Part shown: positions 10,509 to 19,706 of the stretch, piece after piece
Numbering within the stretch: the first letter of the stretch is position 1
How the letters are laid out: every line of letters begins with the position of its first letter
Assembly: GCA_013115145.1 (NCBI GenBank)
Contig: JAAPAO010000185.1
Span: 1 to 49,938, forward strand
DNA from: Perkinsus chesapeaki
Lineage: Eukaryota; Perkinsozoa; Perkinsida; Perkinsidae
Length of the DNA: 49,938 nucleotides
Reading direction: 5' to 3'
Program-made: the position numbers and the translations under genes
Notes under the pieces: generated by a model
What the model was told of the DNA's origin: nothing
Seen by the model: only the letters and a program-made list of their open reading frames with translations
Database searches by the model: none

Positions 10509-10622
10509 GTTACGGTTACGGTAACTGTATTTGCCGTAACCGTAACCGTAACCGTAACCGCAACCGTAACCGTAACCGTATTCGTATTCGTAATCGTAAT
10601 CGTAATCGTAATCGTAATCGTA
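10509..10622 (+). repeat. Hexamer array (CCGTAA)n grading into (CGTAAT)n
   Basis: The array starts as TTACGG on one strand, switches to CCGTAA, then becomes TCGTAA repeats. Degenerate TTACGG words also occur in the 200 bp upstream. Long frames on both strands here only read the repeat. Confidence 0.9.
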
Positions 10623-10873
10623 AATTTGCCCATGTATACTTCATTGTACCTTTCTGAACACTTTCTGATCCGCGAGGAACACATTTCTGCGTACCTAGAT
10701 GCCTCTCGGATCTGCGCTTGAGCTAGCGAGTGTTCGGAGTACAAATTTCGGAAGGCTTCGACATGATATCACTGATCCCTCGACTAGGGGAGCCAGAACG
10801 CAGTTTCAACTAGAGGAGCCAGAAAGGCAGTTTCGCGCTGTTGCGGGCCTAAGTGATTCCTCGTGAAAGAACG

Positions 10874-10910
10874 CTTCTCCTTCTGAAGGAGAAGCACGTG
10901 ACGTGCTTCT
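10874..10910. repeat. Double hairpin
   Basis: 10874-10882/ctg/10886-10894 overlaps 10890-10898/tga/10902-10910. The first and last arms are near-direct copies (ACGCTTCTC and ACGTGCTTCTC), with an inverted copy between them. It lies in the MGAT1 5' flank. Confidence 0.9.
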
Positions 10911-11046
10911 CGTAACACTCCACGATGTCTCTGCTTTCGTGACCGAGATACTGTCTCCAGCTGATTTCATCGCACGCGCAGTGAACAAAAACACGCACAT
11001 GGCAGCTACTCAAGTTGGTACAGTTTTCGGCACCTTCCGTATATGA

Positions 11047-13538
11047 ATGCCACCCATCACTCGGCGGACTCGCAAGGCCCCCCCTGGATTCAGACTATTA
11101 GTCATCGTTCTTGCCCTGTGCACTCTAATGTGAGGAGACTCAGCTCATCGTGATCGGCATGCCCATCTGTCAGTGAAACTGCAGTATTGTGGTTTGGAAA
11201 ACCCATAGCAAGCTCTGCATTAACCGGAGCTGAGGACCGACAGCAGCCTTCTTCTCACGACGAGCTTGTTCGTATTCGGCAAGAGCTAGAGCGAGAGAAG
11301 GGCCGCTCATTGAGGGCCGAGCACGAGAAAGAGAATCTCAAGGCTAAAGTGGGCAGATCGATGCCCACTAGATTGGCCCAATTCGAACCAGTATCATCCA
11401 TCTCATGTTTAAAGGTTGCATCCTTGACAGCGGAGCTTGAGAATTTGAGGAGGACTACTGAAGCGCCGGTCTCTGAGGAAACTCCTGAACATATAGAGAA
11501 TATGAGAGGTATGCCCGTGGTTTTCGATTACCTGCGTAAAGCGGCTGACGACCAGGTGCCGGCTCTCTAGCAAGTGCCTTGAAGCTTGATGCGCTGAGAA
11601 CTGCGCTCGTGGCTTCCGGAAGCTCCTCGGAGGTTCCGATAATCGGAGTCTTAGTGATTGCCTGCAAACGAGCCCAATATCTTGATCGAGCCCTCACGTC
11701 GTTCGTTCATAACCGGCCTAACGGTAACGAAGGCTTTTCTGACTGCGGCGAAGTTTTCTTGCAGCTGAACAGTTCCCTATTGTGGTGTCGCAAGACGGTT
11801 ATGACAATGGTGTCAGGAATACTCTCGAGCGGTCACTCTGGTCGTCGACAGTGTAAGCTCTTCTGTCGTGCTGTCAATCCAGCAGTCAGCTGTGGCAGGT
11901 ACCATATGCGACACGAACAAGGTATAGGAAACGGTTACGAGAAACTTGCGCAGCACTACGGTTGGGCTCTCCGAAGGATGTTTGATGACTTGGGATTCAA
12001 ACAGGCAATGCCGCGGAGGAAGGCTTCATTCTGCGGCAGGATCTACATGAATAGCAATAATTCACTAAGTTGTTATTAACGCGCATTCGTGGAAAAATCT
12101 GCCAGCCTTAAAATTCCCCCGTCAACTGACCATGGTGTCTCAGTTGTATCGGACATCAGCCTTCTATAAATTTCGTCAAGAAGTTTCCACCAGGGATCCG
12201 TTTGATAGCCTAGAGTTGATCAGTCGTATTCGACGCTAGCATGAAACTAACACAACTTCTAAGGTTATTATCATACGTATCTCCCCAGGAGGTTCTCCCC
12301 TCGGCTTTGGTCAGCATAGCCTCACCTAGCGCACGCGCTACTTCCATGTTCCCCTCGGTGCCTCAGGTTATCATTCTCGAAGAGGACATGGAGATCGCCC
12401 CTGATTTTTTCAACTATTTTCTATCCGTTCTTCCGCTCCTTCAAGCAGATCCCAAGCTATACTGCGTCAGTGCTTGGAACGACAATGGCTATGAATCAGC
12501 AGTCCATGACCCGAGGATGATGTAAAACTGAGTTTCCTAGATTATCCAATCACTAACTCAGTTATCGCACTGATTTCTTTCCTGGACTCGGGTGGATGCT
12601 GACAGCTGAGCTGTGGAATGAGATAAAAGGTCGCTGGCCGAATGGGTAGATCCATAACAGGGTGCCTAATCTTATTACGATCGATACGGTCGTTTCAGCT
12701 ATTGGGACGAGTTTATGCGCCGACCGGACGTTCGAAAGGGAAGGCATTGCCTCAGACCCGAAATTAGCAGGTAAGCTTTCAGCTGCGGCATCTGGAGGTT
12801 TTACTCCATGAGTGTGTCCAAGACGATATGATCGTACTAAGTACTATAATTGTACTGGCCGTGGTTTCTTTGCATATTATTGGGAAGGCTCTCATATCAT
12901 TTGAACATAGTCTAATTGATCAATGTTACGAAATGTGAGGAAGTGACAATCACCCTCATTGATCATGAAGTGACATAATAGTAAAAAACTGCTTCCAGAG
13001 AGCAGCTCCTTGTCGTGGCCTTTCTCAATATGCTTCAGGTCGTATACATTCGGTGAGGAAGGAGAATCCAAAGGGCAGTATTTCACATCACACCTTTCGC
13101 GTATCATGCTTAACAAGGAGCCCGTCGACTTCTCCTCCGAGCCTCAACTGCTCAGTCATCTCGCAAGCGAAGAGGCGTTCGACCAATGGATTGAAAATAA
13201 GGTGAAGATGCCTTTGGCAAGCCAAGCGTTGAAGCTGAGCCTTCAGATGCGCGGGTGTAGGGAAGTCAGTCTTCCGGCGGTGGAGGACATTCTTGCCGAT
13301 CGACCCGAAGACTACTGCATTCGTATCAAATACTCCGATCACATGTAAGCCATCGCGTCAGTTGCTTCTCTCACTTTATTCTAGGTATCAAATTTACGCA
13401 AACCGTTTTGGACTAATGCCTGACGAAAAAGAAGGCGTCAGACGAACTGCGTACAAAAGCGTCATTGTTTTCACTCTACGCGGCCATCACATCTTCCTCT
13501 ACGATTCCTGGCCGTCTTTTATGAGTCATAACTTATGA
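11047..13538 (+). CDS. MGAT1: Alpha-1,3-mannosyl-glycoprotein 2-beta-N-acetylglucosaminyltransferase (GnT I)
   Basis: Golgi enzyme that adds GlcNAc from UDP-GlcNAc to Man5GlcNAc2, the step opening complex and hybrid N-glycan synthesis. Exons: 11047-11129, 11174-11348, 11415-11535, 11571-11723, 11765-11852, 11890-12004, 12367-12521, 12562-12645, 12699-12770, 13039-13344, 13385-13538. Phases agree throughout, giving 501 aa against about 445 in animals. The N-terminus has a short basic cytoplasmic tail and a signal anchor (FRLLVIVLALCTL), then a helical stem. Family blocks appear in order: VLVIACKR, FPIVVSQDG, YEKLAQHYGWAL, the metal-binding EED motif (E250-E251-D252) in ILEEDMEIAPDFF, CVSAWNDNG, YRTDFFPGLGWMLTAELW, MRRPD with CLRPEISR, and a C-terminal GHHIFLYDSW strand region. 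Intron 12005-12366 is GC-AG and long. Intron 11349-11414 is a multiple of three without stops, so retention would add 22 residues; it contains a B-box-like word. Confidence 0.92.
11349..11414 (-). other. tRNA-like segment in MGAT1 intron 2
   Basis: On the minus strand it reads TGGTTCGAATTGG (centred on 11380-11389), close to the T-arm consensus GTTCRANNC but with a T at the last position. The intron also begins with a small hairpin (GTGGGCA...TGCCCAC). Confidence 0.45.
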
Positions 13539-14469
13539 CGGTCGTGCACCCTACCGCAATCTGACTTTTCTGGGCCATTTTTTGTTGATTTCACTAAGTG
13601 ATGTAATGGAGCAAACGCCCGAAAGCTTTGAAATAGGTCGATGGTCATCAAGGTGGATGTTTAAAGCCTTAGAATTTGGGACTATCAACTCGTGATTGGA
13701 CATCCTAACGCACCTTACTGACGTTTTCAACGCGGAACCCAAAGACTGAACGCCTGACGCTTCTGGTCCCAGGTGTAGGGCCTGACCAGAAAGACCTACG
13801 ACCTTTTAGTCTATCCAATCGACCAACTGTTGGTCGCCAACACGAAGCCGAGCAAGATCTATCTCTGAAAGCGATTGGTCAGAAGTCCACAAGGGCAAAA
13901 GCTCAATGGTTAAATGCTAACTCGGACGGTTAGCTCGTCAAAGAGGGAGAGTGATTTCTCCCTTCCTCCACTCGTGAAGCTGAAGGAAGGGAGAAATCAC
14001 TCCGTGAGTATGCGAGCTGTCATGTGTAGCCACAAACTGTCGATGTTCCGCCCTATATTGCTTGCGCCCAGGAAGTGGAGAAAAGAGGTGAAAGCAATTA
14101 GGAGAGCCTTTGTGATACATATGACAACCAGTACGGCTACGGCACTGACCATGGATGCCAACACTCGCTGAGCGCCTCGATCCTCGACACAATCAGATGC
14201 GCGCCCCTGTGCATCGGTATTTGATCGTCAAGTCCTGCCGTGGCTCCATTATAAGTTTCGAACTCAAGCCTATATGACACTGAAAATTAACTTCTCAAAG
14301 CTGCGTCTACTGGCCACATCTAAAGGCCGTGTTTTGTATTATAGTGCAGCTTACTTGTACGCCATAGTCATGAGATAAAATATGCAGAAAGAGAATAGAC
14401 CAGAACTCCACGAGAGTAAGCATCCGAACACACGATGTTTGCCGGAACTAGTACCGGTATTCTGCGTCT
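13539..14469. other. Intergenic, one long hairpin
   Basis: No gene recognised. It contains a 19-bp perfect inverted repeat (13949-13967 and 13984-14002) with a 16-nt spacer. Short open frames here have no protein-like character. Confidence 0.5.
13949..14002. repeat. 19-bp perfect inverted repeat, 16-nt spacer
   Basis: Left arm starts GAGTGATTTCTCCC and the right arm is its exact reverse complement. The spacer is longer than in most hairpins of this window. Confidence 0.9.
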
Positions 14470-14892
14470 CTAATCAGCGTACTTAAATAGACCGTCCCAT
14501 TCCCCCCTGAGGGATTTCAACTCGATAGCATTCTCGTTGTTAGACGGATTGAAGTAAAACCACATTAAACCAAAGTCGGCCAGATGGATGCGGGGATTGC
14601 CGCAGAGATGCACCCAATGCTCGAGGTCAGTGCCTTCATAATTGACATAAACAGGGTACATTTGATCGTATTTGTCAAATTTGCCAACTCCATACTGCAA
14701 CCCTTGAGCTTCAATAGCGCACTCCAGGACCCTGATACTCATAGCAAAGGTGGGGTTACTAGCATTGAATTCGAGCGCACCAATGTCACCCCAATAGGTG
14801 CCGCTCGGGTGAGGAGTAGTTTGAAGGCTTTTGATTCCTTTGAGCATTACGGTGCAGGTCGTGAAAGCAAGAAGGGTGAAGAGACGGGCCAT
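14470..14892 (-). CDS. Small secreted protein, family member 1
   Basis: Single-exon 140-aa protein. I start at the internal ATG (14892) because it gives a clean signal peptide (MARLFTLLAFTTC) and the same length as its paralogue at 16202; an in-frame ATG at 14976 would add 28 residues without obvious function. It shares with the proteins at 16202-16624 and 19275-19706 a SLQxTxxPxGxY segment after the signal peptide, two conserved cysteines (VLECAIEAQGLQY and HLCGNPRI), and a C-terminal W-D-G-x-F. I recognise no known domain. Secretion is inferred from the signal peptide. It is probably a lineage-specific extracellular protein. Confidence 0.8.
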   Translation of the reverse strand: MARLFTLLAFTTCTVMLKGIKSLQTTPHPSGTYWGDIGALEFNASNPTFAMSIRVLECAIEAQGLQYGVGKFDKYDQMYPVYVNYEGTDLEHWVHLCGNPRIHLADFGLMWFYFNPSNNENAIELKSLRGEWDGLFKYAD

Positions 14893-15618
14893 TAATGCGA
14901 ACGTGACTGGAGCTGAAAACAGACGCCGTTTGAGAATGAACCCTAGGAATGCTAGGTCACATAACCTGGGTGCCACTTCGCAGATCCCTCTGAGATTTGG
15001 CTCTTGAGAAGCGAATAGCGAAGCACTTCGCGTACGCAGCGAACATCCGCGTGACGCACGGAAGGCTTCCTCCGCGGGAGGCCCTTCAGGTAGATAACGT
15101 TTTCTTGTGCCATTGTGTGTCCTCGCAGACTATAATGGGGCCAATCCCATGCTGAGCATGGACGTTCTGTGATTGTAGCGGCTTTAAAATCTGGTCCGAA
15201 AAAGAGCTGCGGGAATCACTAATATTCTCGGCCCAACTCAATATAATGAAGAGACAAACCTCTCGTTATCACTGAAGCACATCAGATGAGGGGTTCTCAC
15301 CAGACTTACGGCCTCAAGATTATTCACCATAGGTAACATTTTCCGTACTCCTCAGTGTCTGGTCGGAAAGAATTCAATCTTAGCAATAAATCAGGATACG
15401 CTGGATTTTGGTTATCTTTGACCCCCCCGTTGTACCCTTGAATACGGCGATATTACTGCGTTGGTGGAGCGGAGGGCTCCACTGGAGCACTAGTGGTGGG
15501 AGGATTGCGTATCCCTTCTGCTTCTGTCGTTGGTAGATGTGTGCATGCTCTACTGGATGTGAATCGAATTGTCGAACTGCAGCAGTTCATTTTGTTGCCA
15601 GATTCAGTCTTTGTCTAG

Positions 15619-15658
15619 CGATACTATCAATTGACTTATCGATCACGACTCCCCCACG
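15619..15658 (+). repeat. Dispersed repeat (CGATAGTATCAAT family), uninterrupted copy
   Basis: Diverged copy of 8941-8992 and 49701-49738. It passes directly from CGATCACGA to CTCC, without the 14-nt insertion. Confidence 0.8.
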
Positions 15659-15841
15659 AGCTAGAATGTCTAGCTGAAGAGGCAAACCTCCGAGAAGTCG
15701 ACGGTGACTTGATTTGAGTGACTTGAATCGCAATGCCGCGATGGGATCTACGTTTGTCGTCTTGAACGGGATTTTTCTGCTACTGCAGTGAGGTAGCGAC
15801 TAATTCTCTTCCCTTCTCTCTCTTATTCATTAAATGAAGGC

Positions 15842-15864
15842 ATGAGGAAATTTCATTTCCTCAT
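15842..15864. repeat. Perfect hairpin, 10-bp arms
   Basis: 15842-15851/ttc/15855-15864, exact reverse complements (ATGAGGAAAT). Confidence 0.9.
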
Positions 15865-16201
15865 TTATACCTGTGTTTTAAGAGCCCGCGTCAGTGATGC
15901 TGCTTCACGCTTAGGACTTCTCGGAAAGTCGCTGCTTCCATTGTCGCTTTCGAAGAGCGTAAGGTTTTCGCTTGTCAGGGTATGTGATGTAGTTCGTTTG
16001 TTTACTCGATCAGAGGACAAACACAAAGTAATTAGAGATATTAGGAAATGATCGACCAAAAGCCGTGTACAATAGAAAAAGCTTAATGTCGTGTTTCATC
16101 TTCGAAAAGACATATTCTAGTATTACCAGCTCCATTGGTAAAACCAAAAGGTGCTCATCAAAGAAATGGTCTAAGGCACCGTTGGTGAGGGAAGACCTCC
16201 A

Positions 16202-16624
16202 TCAATCATGTTCAAAACGACCGTCCCATTCCTCCGTGGTAGAGTGCATCTCGATGGCATTAGTGTCTGTGGAGGGATCGTAGAAGAAATAAAGTGTATC
16301 GAAATCGTCAATGACAATGCGTGGGTTGTTACAAGCTGCCACCTTCTGCGCAAGGTCGGTGCCTCCGTAGGTGACTTGGATATCGTAATCGACCTCTTCA
16401 ACAAAGACAGGTGTGTACTGTAACCCTTGAACGGCAATGTGGCATCCCAGGACCATGATATTCATATCAAAGGTACCAGCATTGAATGTCAGCTGACCAC
16501 TGGCTTCAGGGTCGTTACTCACATAGGCACCGCTTGGGCGAGGGGTAGCCTGAAGGGACCTTCTGAGTCCTTCGCTCATTACAGCGGCAATCGTGGAAGT
16601 GAAGAAGGTGAAGAGAATGGTCAT
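16202..16624 (-). CDS. Small secreted protein, family member 2
   Basis: Single-exon 140-aa paralogue of 14470-14892, same strand and same length. The start at 16624 gives a signal peptide (MTILFTFFTSTIAAV). Shared features are RSLQATPRPSGAY, the VLGCHIAVQGLQY block (compare VLECAIEAQGLQY in member 1), a second cysteine in ACNNPRIV, an acidic FDTLYFFYDPS block, and the ending EEWDGRFEHD. The strong similarity of blocks and spacing points to tandem duplication. Function unknown. Confidence 0.82.
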   Translation of the reverse strand: MTILFTFFTSTIAAVMSEGLRRSLQATPRPSGAYVSNDPEASGQLTFNAGTFDMNIMVLGCHIAVQGLQYTPVFVEEVDYDIQVTYGGTDLAQKVAACNNPRIVIDDFDTLYFFYDPSTDTNAIEMHSTTEEWDGRFEHD

Positions 16625-17914
16625 CAATGAGAGTAGGGTTGACACTGATAACAAGCACTGCTCGTGGATTAAACCTGGATCGAGAAACCTCATTGAATCG
16701 AGAAAATTTGACTACACTACAACCGACGAATTAAGAGATTCCTCCACAGCGCTGGCAACTCAGTTTGGTGTCACTCGCTTTGTGACAAAGCATTTGTCCC
16801 TATCTGAATCGTGAGTAATAGTCCATGGAGCTCCGGTAGACCGCTGTTTCAGGCAAGCTTGATTAGGATTCCAGTATGCGCTACAGCTGTCTACGACCAG
16901 CGGTGGCTCTGTAAGCGTTCACAAGCGGCTGACCAATTCAATTTTTAGAACGTGGCAGAATCAGACAAAATAGGTTGGTGCCACGTGACGTGACTCGAGT
17001 CCACTAGTGGTTGGATCGGACTCGTCTGTCGGCAAAGTGAACCGAACTGCGCCAAAATATGGCTCAAGACATTACCTCGAAGCACTTGGCAAGCTATTTC
17101 CAATGCTGGTTGGACAACTCTGATAATTAGGGTTCCGTAGTTGACTTGTGATGAAGCGAAAAAAGTGTATAGATTAGAGTGGTGGCCGAATACTATAGTA
17201 TGAAAATTCGCATAATATAAAACTGGACTCCAGTTACTGGAGACGCTTTCTAACTCTGTAATTTATGGTGACGTAATGAGGAGCGAAACCTCGCTAGTTC
17301 AGGCTTCAGCTAGCCACGTGATGTAACTTGCATCATAATTGACATTGCAACATACATATTAATGTCATCAATGATTGAATGGCATGTTGTGCTTTCGCAA
17401 TCCTGCTAATTATCAGTTCGTACTTCAACAAGTGAACGTACAAACAATCGACGAATTGTTACTCAATGTATGTTGTGACACAGACTTCCTGGAATTAGAA
17501 CTCCTAAACTCGGCTGCGATCAGTCAGCCCCGGCATCCTGTGTCGGAGCACAGAGAAGTTCTGTGAGAGAACGATGTTAAGACCATTTGTAATAACTTAT
17601 CATCCTTCTGTCGGATTGTTACACATCCTAATGCAACGAGCTCTCGGTCCTATCGAAACCTGCAAGGCCAGTGTCGAACGCGCAGTGACATGTGCAGTAA
17701 TTGCACAACGATCGAAGCACCAACAGCTACAACCCTAGATAGGGAAAGTGATGCATCTTGGGTACGACACAAGAAGGACTTGTGCGAATCACGCTAGTGT
17801 CGAGAAAAAGTAAGTTGCCAAAGTTTTTACTCTTGTTTTCGGGTGATAGAGCATTATCGATTAACATGATATTATCCAAATGTTATTACTTTTCAGATTT
17901 TGTGTCTTCCAAAT
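16625..17914. other. Intergenic
   Basis: No gene with a clear start, splice chain or domain. A 63-codon frame at 17375-17566 is the most protein-like piece but stands alone. Contains an overlapping hairpin pair at 17222-17242. Confidence 0.45.
17222..17242. repeat. Overlapping hairpin pair
   Basis: 17222-17226/act/17230-17234 overlaps 17228-17233/tta/17237-17242, so the sequence reads ACTGGA, its inverted copy, then ACTGGAG. Confidence 0.9.
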
Positions 17915-18514
17915 ATGCGCAACGTCATCATTGCACTTTCGCTTGCTACTGCACTCGGTACCGTTGACCAGACCCCTCCACTTCCATTCGAATGCGACCA
18001 ATACTGTGATTTCTACGAGCCCGGTTCGTACTGCAAACATTGGCAATACCCGTCCGTTTGTTTCAAGATTGATATTCCTTGCTACTGTAGTGAGCTGCCG
18101 ACCAGTCAACAGCCAGAGCAAACCAGTGAGGTGTCTACTACTGAGTCTGCTACTACTGAGGCTGCTACTACTGAGGCTGCTACTACTGAGGCTGCTGCTA
18201 CTGAGGCTGCTACTACCGAGGCTGCTACTACCGAGGCTGCTACTACCGAGGCTGCTACTACTGAGGCTGCTACTACCGAGGCTGCTACTACTGAGGCTGC
18301 TACTACCGAGGCTGCTACTACTGAGGCTGCCACTACTGAAGCTGCCACTACTGAAGCTGCCACTACTCAGGCTGATACTACCAGTACTCCAAGTAGTCCG
18401 GAGCCGCCGAGGGAGTGCGATATTGATTGCGATTCCGTGTTATCTGGCAGTTTCTGTATGACATACAAATTGCCGAACGTTTGCTGGGGCACTGATGTGG
18501 GCTGCGAATGTTGA
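17915..18514 (+). CDS. Secreted Thr/Glu/Ala-repeat protein with two six-Cys modules
   Basis: 199-aa protein. I start at ATG 17915 (MRNVIIALSLATALG, a signal peptide), which follows a pyrimidine-rich AG at 17896 that could be a splice or trans-splice acceptor. Module 1 (about residues 28-60) and module 2 (about 167-199) fit C-x3-C-x8-C-x8-C-x6-C-x-C exactly. Between them lies a run of the pentamer TTEAA, rich in threonine and likely O-glycosylated if exposed. The protein ends immediately after the last cysteine, as do both S1/P1 nucleases in this window that carry the same module. The two modules separated by a stiff acidic linker suggest a bivalent surface or matrix protein, but that is inference. 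Confidence 0.85.
   Translation: MRNVIIALSLATALGTVDQTPPLPFECDQYCDFYEPGSYCKHWQYPSVCFKIDIPCYCSELPTSQQPEQTSEVSTTESATTEAATTEAATTEAAATEAATTEAATTEAATTEAATTEAATTEAATTEAATTEAATTEAATTEAATTEAATTQADTTSTPSSPEPPRECDIDCDSVLSGSFCMTYKLPNVCWGTDVGCEC
18137..18375 (+). repeat. 15-bp coding minisatellite (TTEAA)n
   Basis: About sixteen copies of a 15-bp unit (ACTACTGAGGCTGCT and close variants) in phase with the reading frame. Silent ACT/ACC and GCT/GCC changes fall in a pattern across copies, which suggests unit-level expansion. Copy number probably varies between strains. Confidence 0.92.
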
Positions 18515-19274
18515 ACTATACACTCGCCGCTTCCTAACACTCTGTTCCATCGGTCGTCCTTGGTCATAAGCGTGTCTCCAACTTGACTTCTTTTCGCTTT
18601 TCAATGTAATACTCATTGTCTAATATTCCGCTTTGTGTTCTCGTTAGTCAAGCAATAAGACAGAGCTGTCTACTCCGGTCTTAAGATCGCGGGTAATTGA
18701 CGTGTGTGCTCTGAATAGCCAGTGGAAGTTGATGCATAGCCGATTCACGAAATTGCGTTGTCTCGAGTTGAAGTCTAATATGTGATATGTTCATGCGTGA
18801 CATTCGCCAGCAGTATCTGCCTGAAATGTGTTCACTTTCCACTGGTTTTGGCTCCGAACTATAATCTGCCATTAGTACGCATAATTGAGAAACCGTGAAA
18901 AATATTTGATAAATGTTGCGGACAATAAAAAGGCTTCTAGTAGAAGCTCTGAAGGTAGAACTCATTGGCATCTTGCTGTGCGGTCAACTCCTCAGACCAA
19001 TAGGGTTAATTATATTGACCAACGCAAAGCTCTACCCCGAATATAGTAAAACACTTTCGAAGAATCGTTTATCAAGTAATATTCATCCGCCAATGCTAAA
19101 GGCTATACTTATATTCAAAAAGACATGTAGCGTAGTTGACTCCTCCGCCATGCTCCACTAAGGACAGGAGACTACCTTGAGGGAAATGAACTAACACTCC
19201 ATCGAGGGCATAGGTATCCCTGAATGAAGCACGGTTTGGAGACCAAAGGCTCCAACTGCTACAGACTAACATTC
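18515..19274. other. Intergenic with duplicated block
   Basis: No gene. Positions about 18845-19190 are duplicated at about 20655-21017. Confidence 0.5.
18845..19190 (+). repeat. Segmental duplication, copy A
   Basis: Aligns with about 20655-21017 in the same orientation over several blocks, best near 19100-19175 (CCAATGCTAAA, CTTATATTCAAAAAGACAT, GTAGTTGACTCCTCCGCC). The block lies just past the 3' end of the secreted gene at 19275. Confidence 0.85.
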
Positions 19275-19706
19275 CTAGTCTACATGGTAGAAAGTACCAT
19301 GCCACAGTCCCTTTGAAGAGACCAGATCAATTAAATTTGCACCACCGGGCTGAAAGGTGAATTTCAGCTGGGCAAAGTCTTCGACAACGATATTGGGGTC
19401 CTGGCATTGTTCCACATAGATCTTCAATGCAGTACCGCTATACGCAAGGAAAATCATGTGGCTCGATCCTTCTACATGGATAATTTCATAAGGTATGGCT
19501 CTGACATCGATGAAGCAATCTTGGACCACAATACCAATGAAAAGGGTGGAGCTTGAAGCACTTGGGAAGTGAAGCACACCGTTTACTGCATGGTCTTGGC
19601 TAACATAGCTGCCAGTGGGGCGAACGGTCGGCTGAAGGGATCTATTCGTCCCCTGGGCAATAGCAACGGAGATCATCAGAGCAAGGTAGATGAAGAGACG
19701 AGGCAT
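19275..19706 (-). CDS. Small secreted protein, family member 3
   Basis: Single-exon 143-aa paralogue of the genes at 14470 and 16202. Starts at the first ATG of the frame with a textbook signal peptide (MPRLFIYLALMISVAIAQ). Keeps RSLQPTVRPTGSY, two cysteines at matching places (VQDCFIDV and EQCQDPNIVVEDF) and a C-terminal GLWHGTFYHVD, so the W-x-G-x-F ending is common to all three. It is the most diverged member. Confidence 0.82.
   Translation of the reverse strand: MPRLFIYLALMISVAIAQGTNRSLQPTVRPTGSYVSQDHAVNGVLHFPSASSSTLFIGIVVQDCFIDVRAIPYEIIHVEGSSHMIFLAYSGTALKIYVEQCQDPNIVVEDFAQLKFTFQPGGANLIDLVSSKGLWHGTFYHVD

Larger units (their letters stand above)
8618..11046. other. Divergent intergenic region between carboxypeptidase and MGAT1
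   Basis: No supported gene. Both flanking genes start outward from it, so it should hold two promoters. It has the highest hairpin density in the window, a CCGTAA-type hexamer array and one copy of a dispersed repeat. Confidence 0.55.
14893..16201. other. Intergenic
   Basis: No supported gene. Holds a dispersed repeat copy (15619-15658) and a perfect hairpin (15842-15864). A plus-strand open frame from 15842 begins inside the hairpin and shows no domain. Confidence 0.5.

Noticed and set aside
10395-10744. Open frames on both strands rich in TV repeats
   Set aside because: They only read the CCGTAA hexamer array; no start context or domain.
10874-10910. Rho-independent terminator or bacterial regulatory hairpin
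   Set aside because: Introns, signal peptides and eIF3c/MGAT1 show eukaryotic DNA; no T-run follows and the hairpin belongs to a window-wide class.
18106-18363. Minus-strand frame coding a VVAAS repeat
   Set aside because: It is the shadow of the TTEAA minisatellite in the real plus-strand gene.
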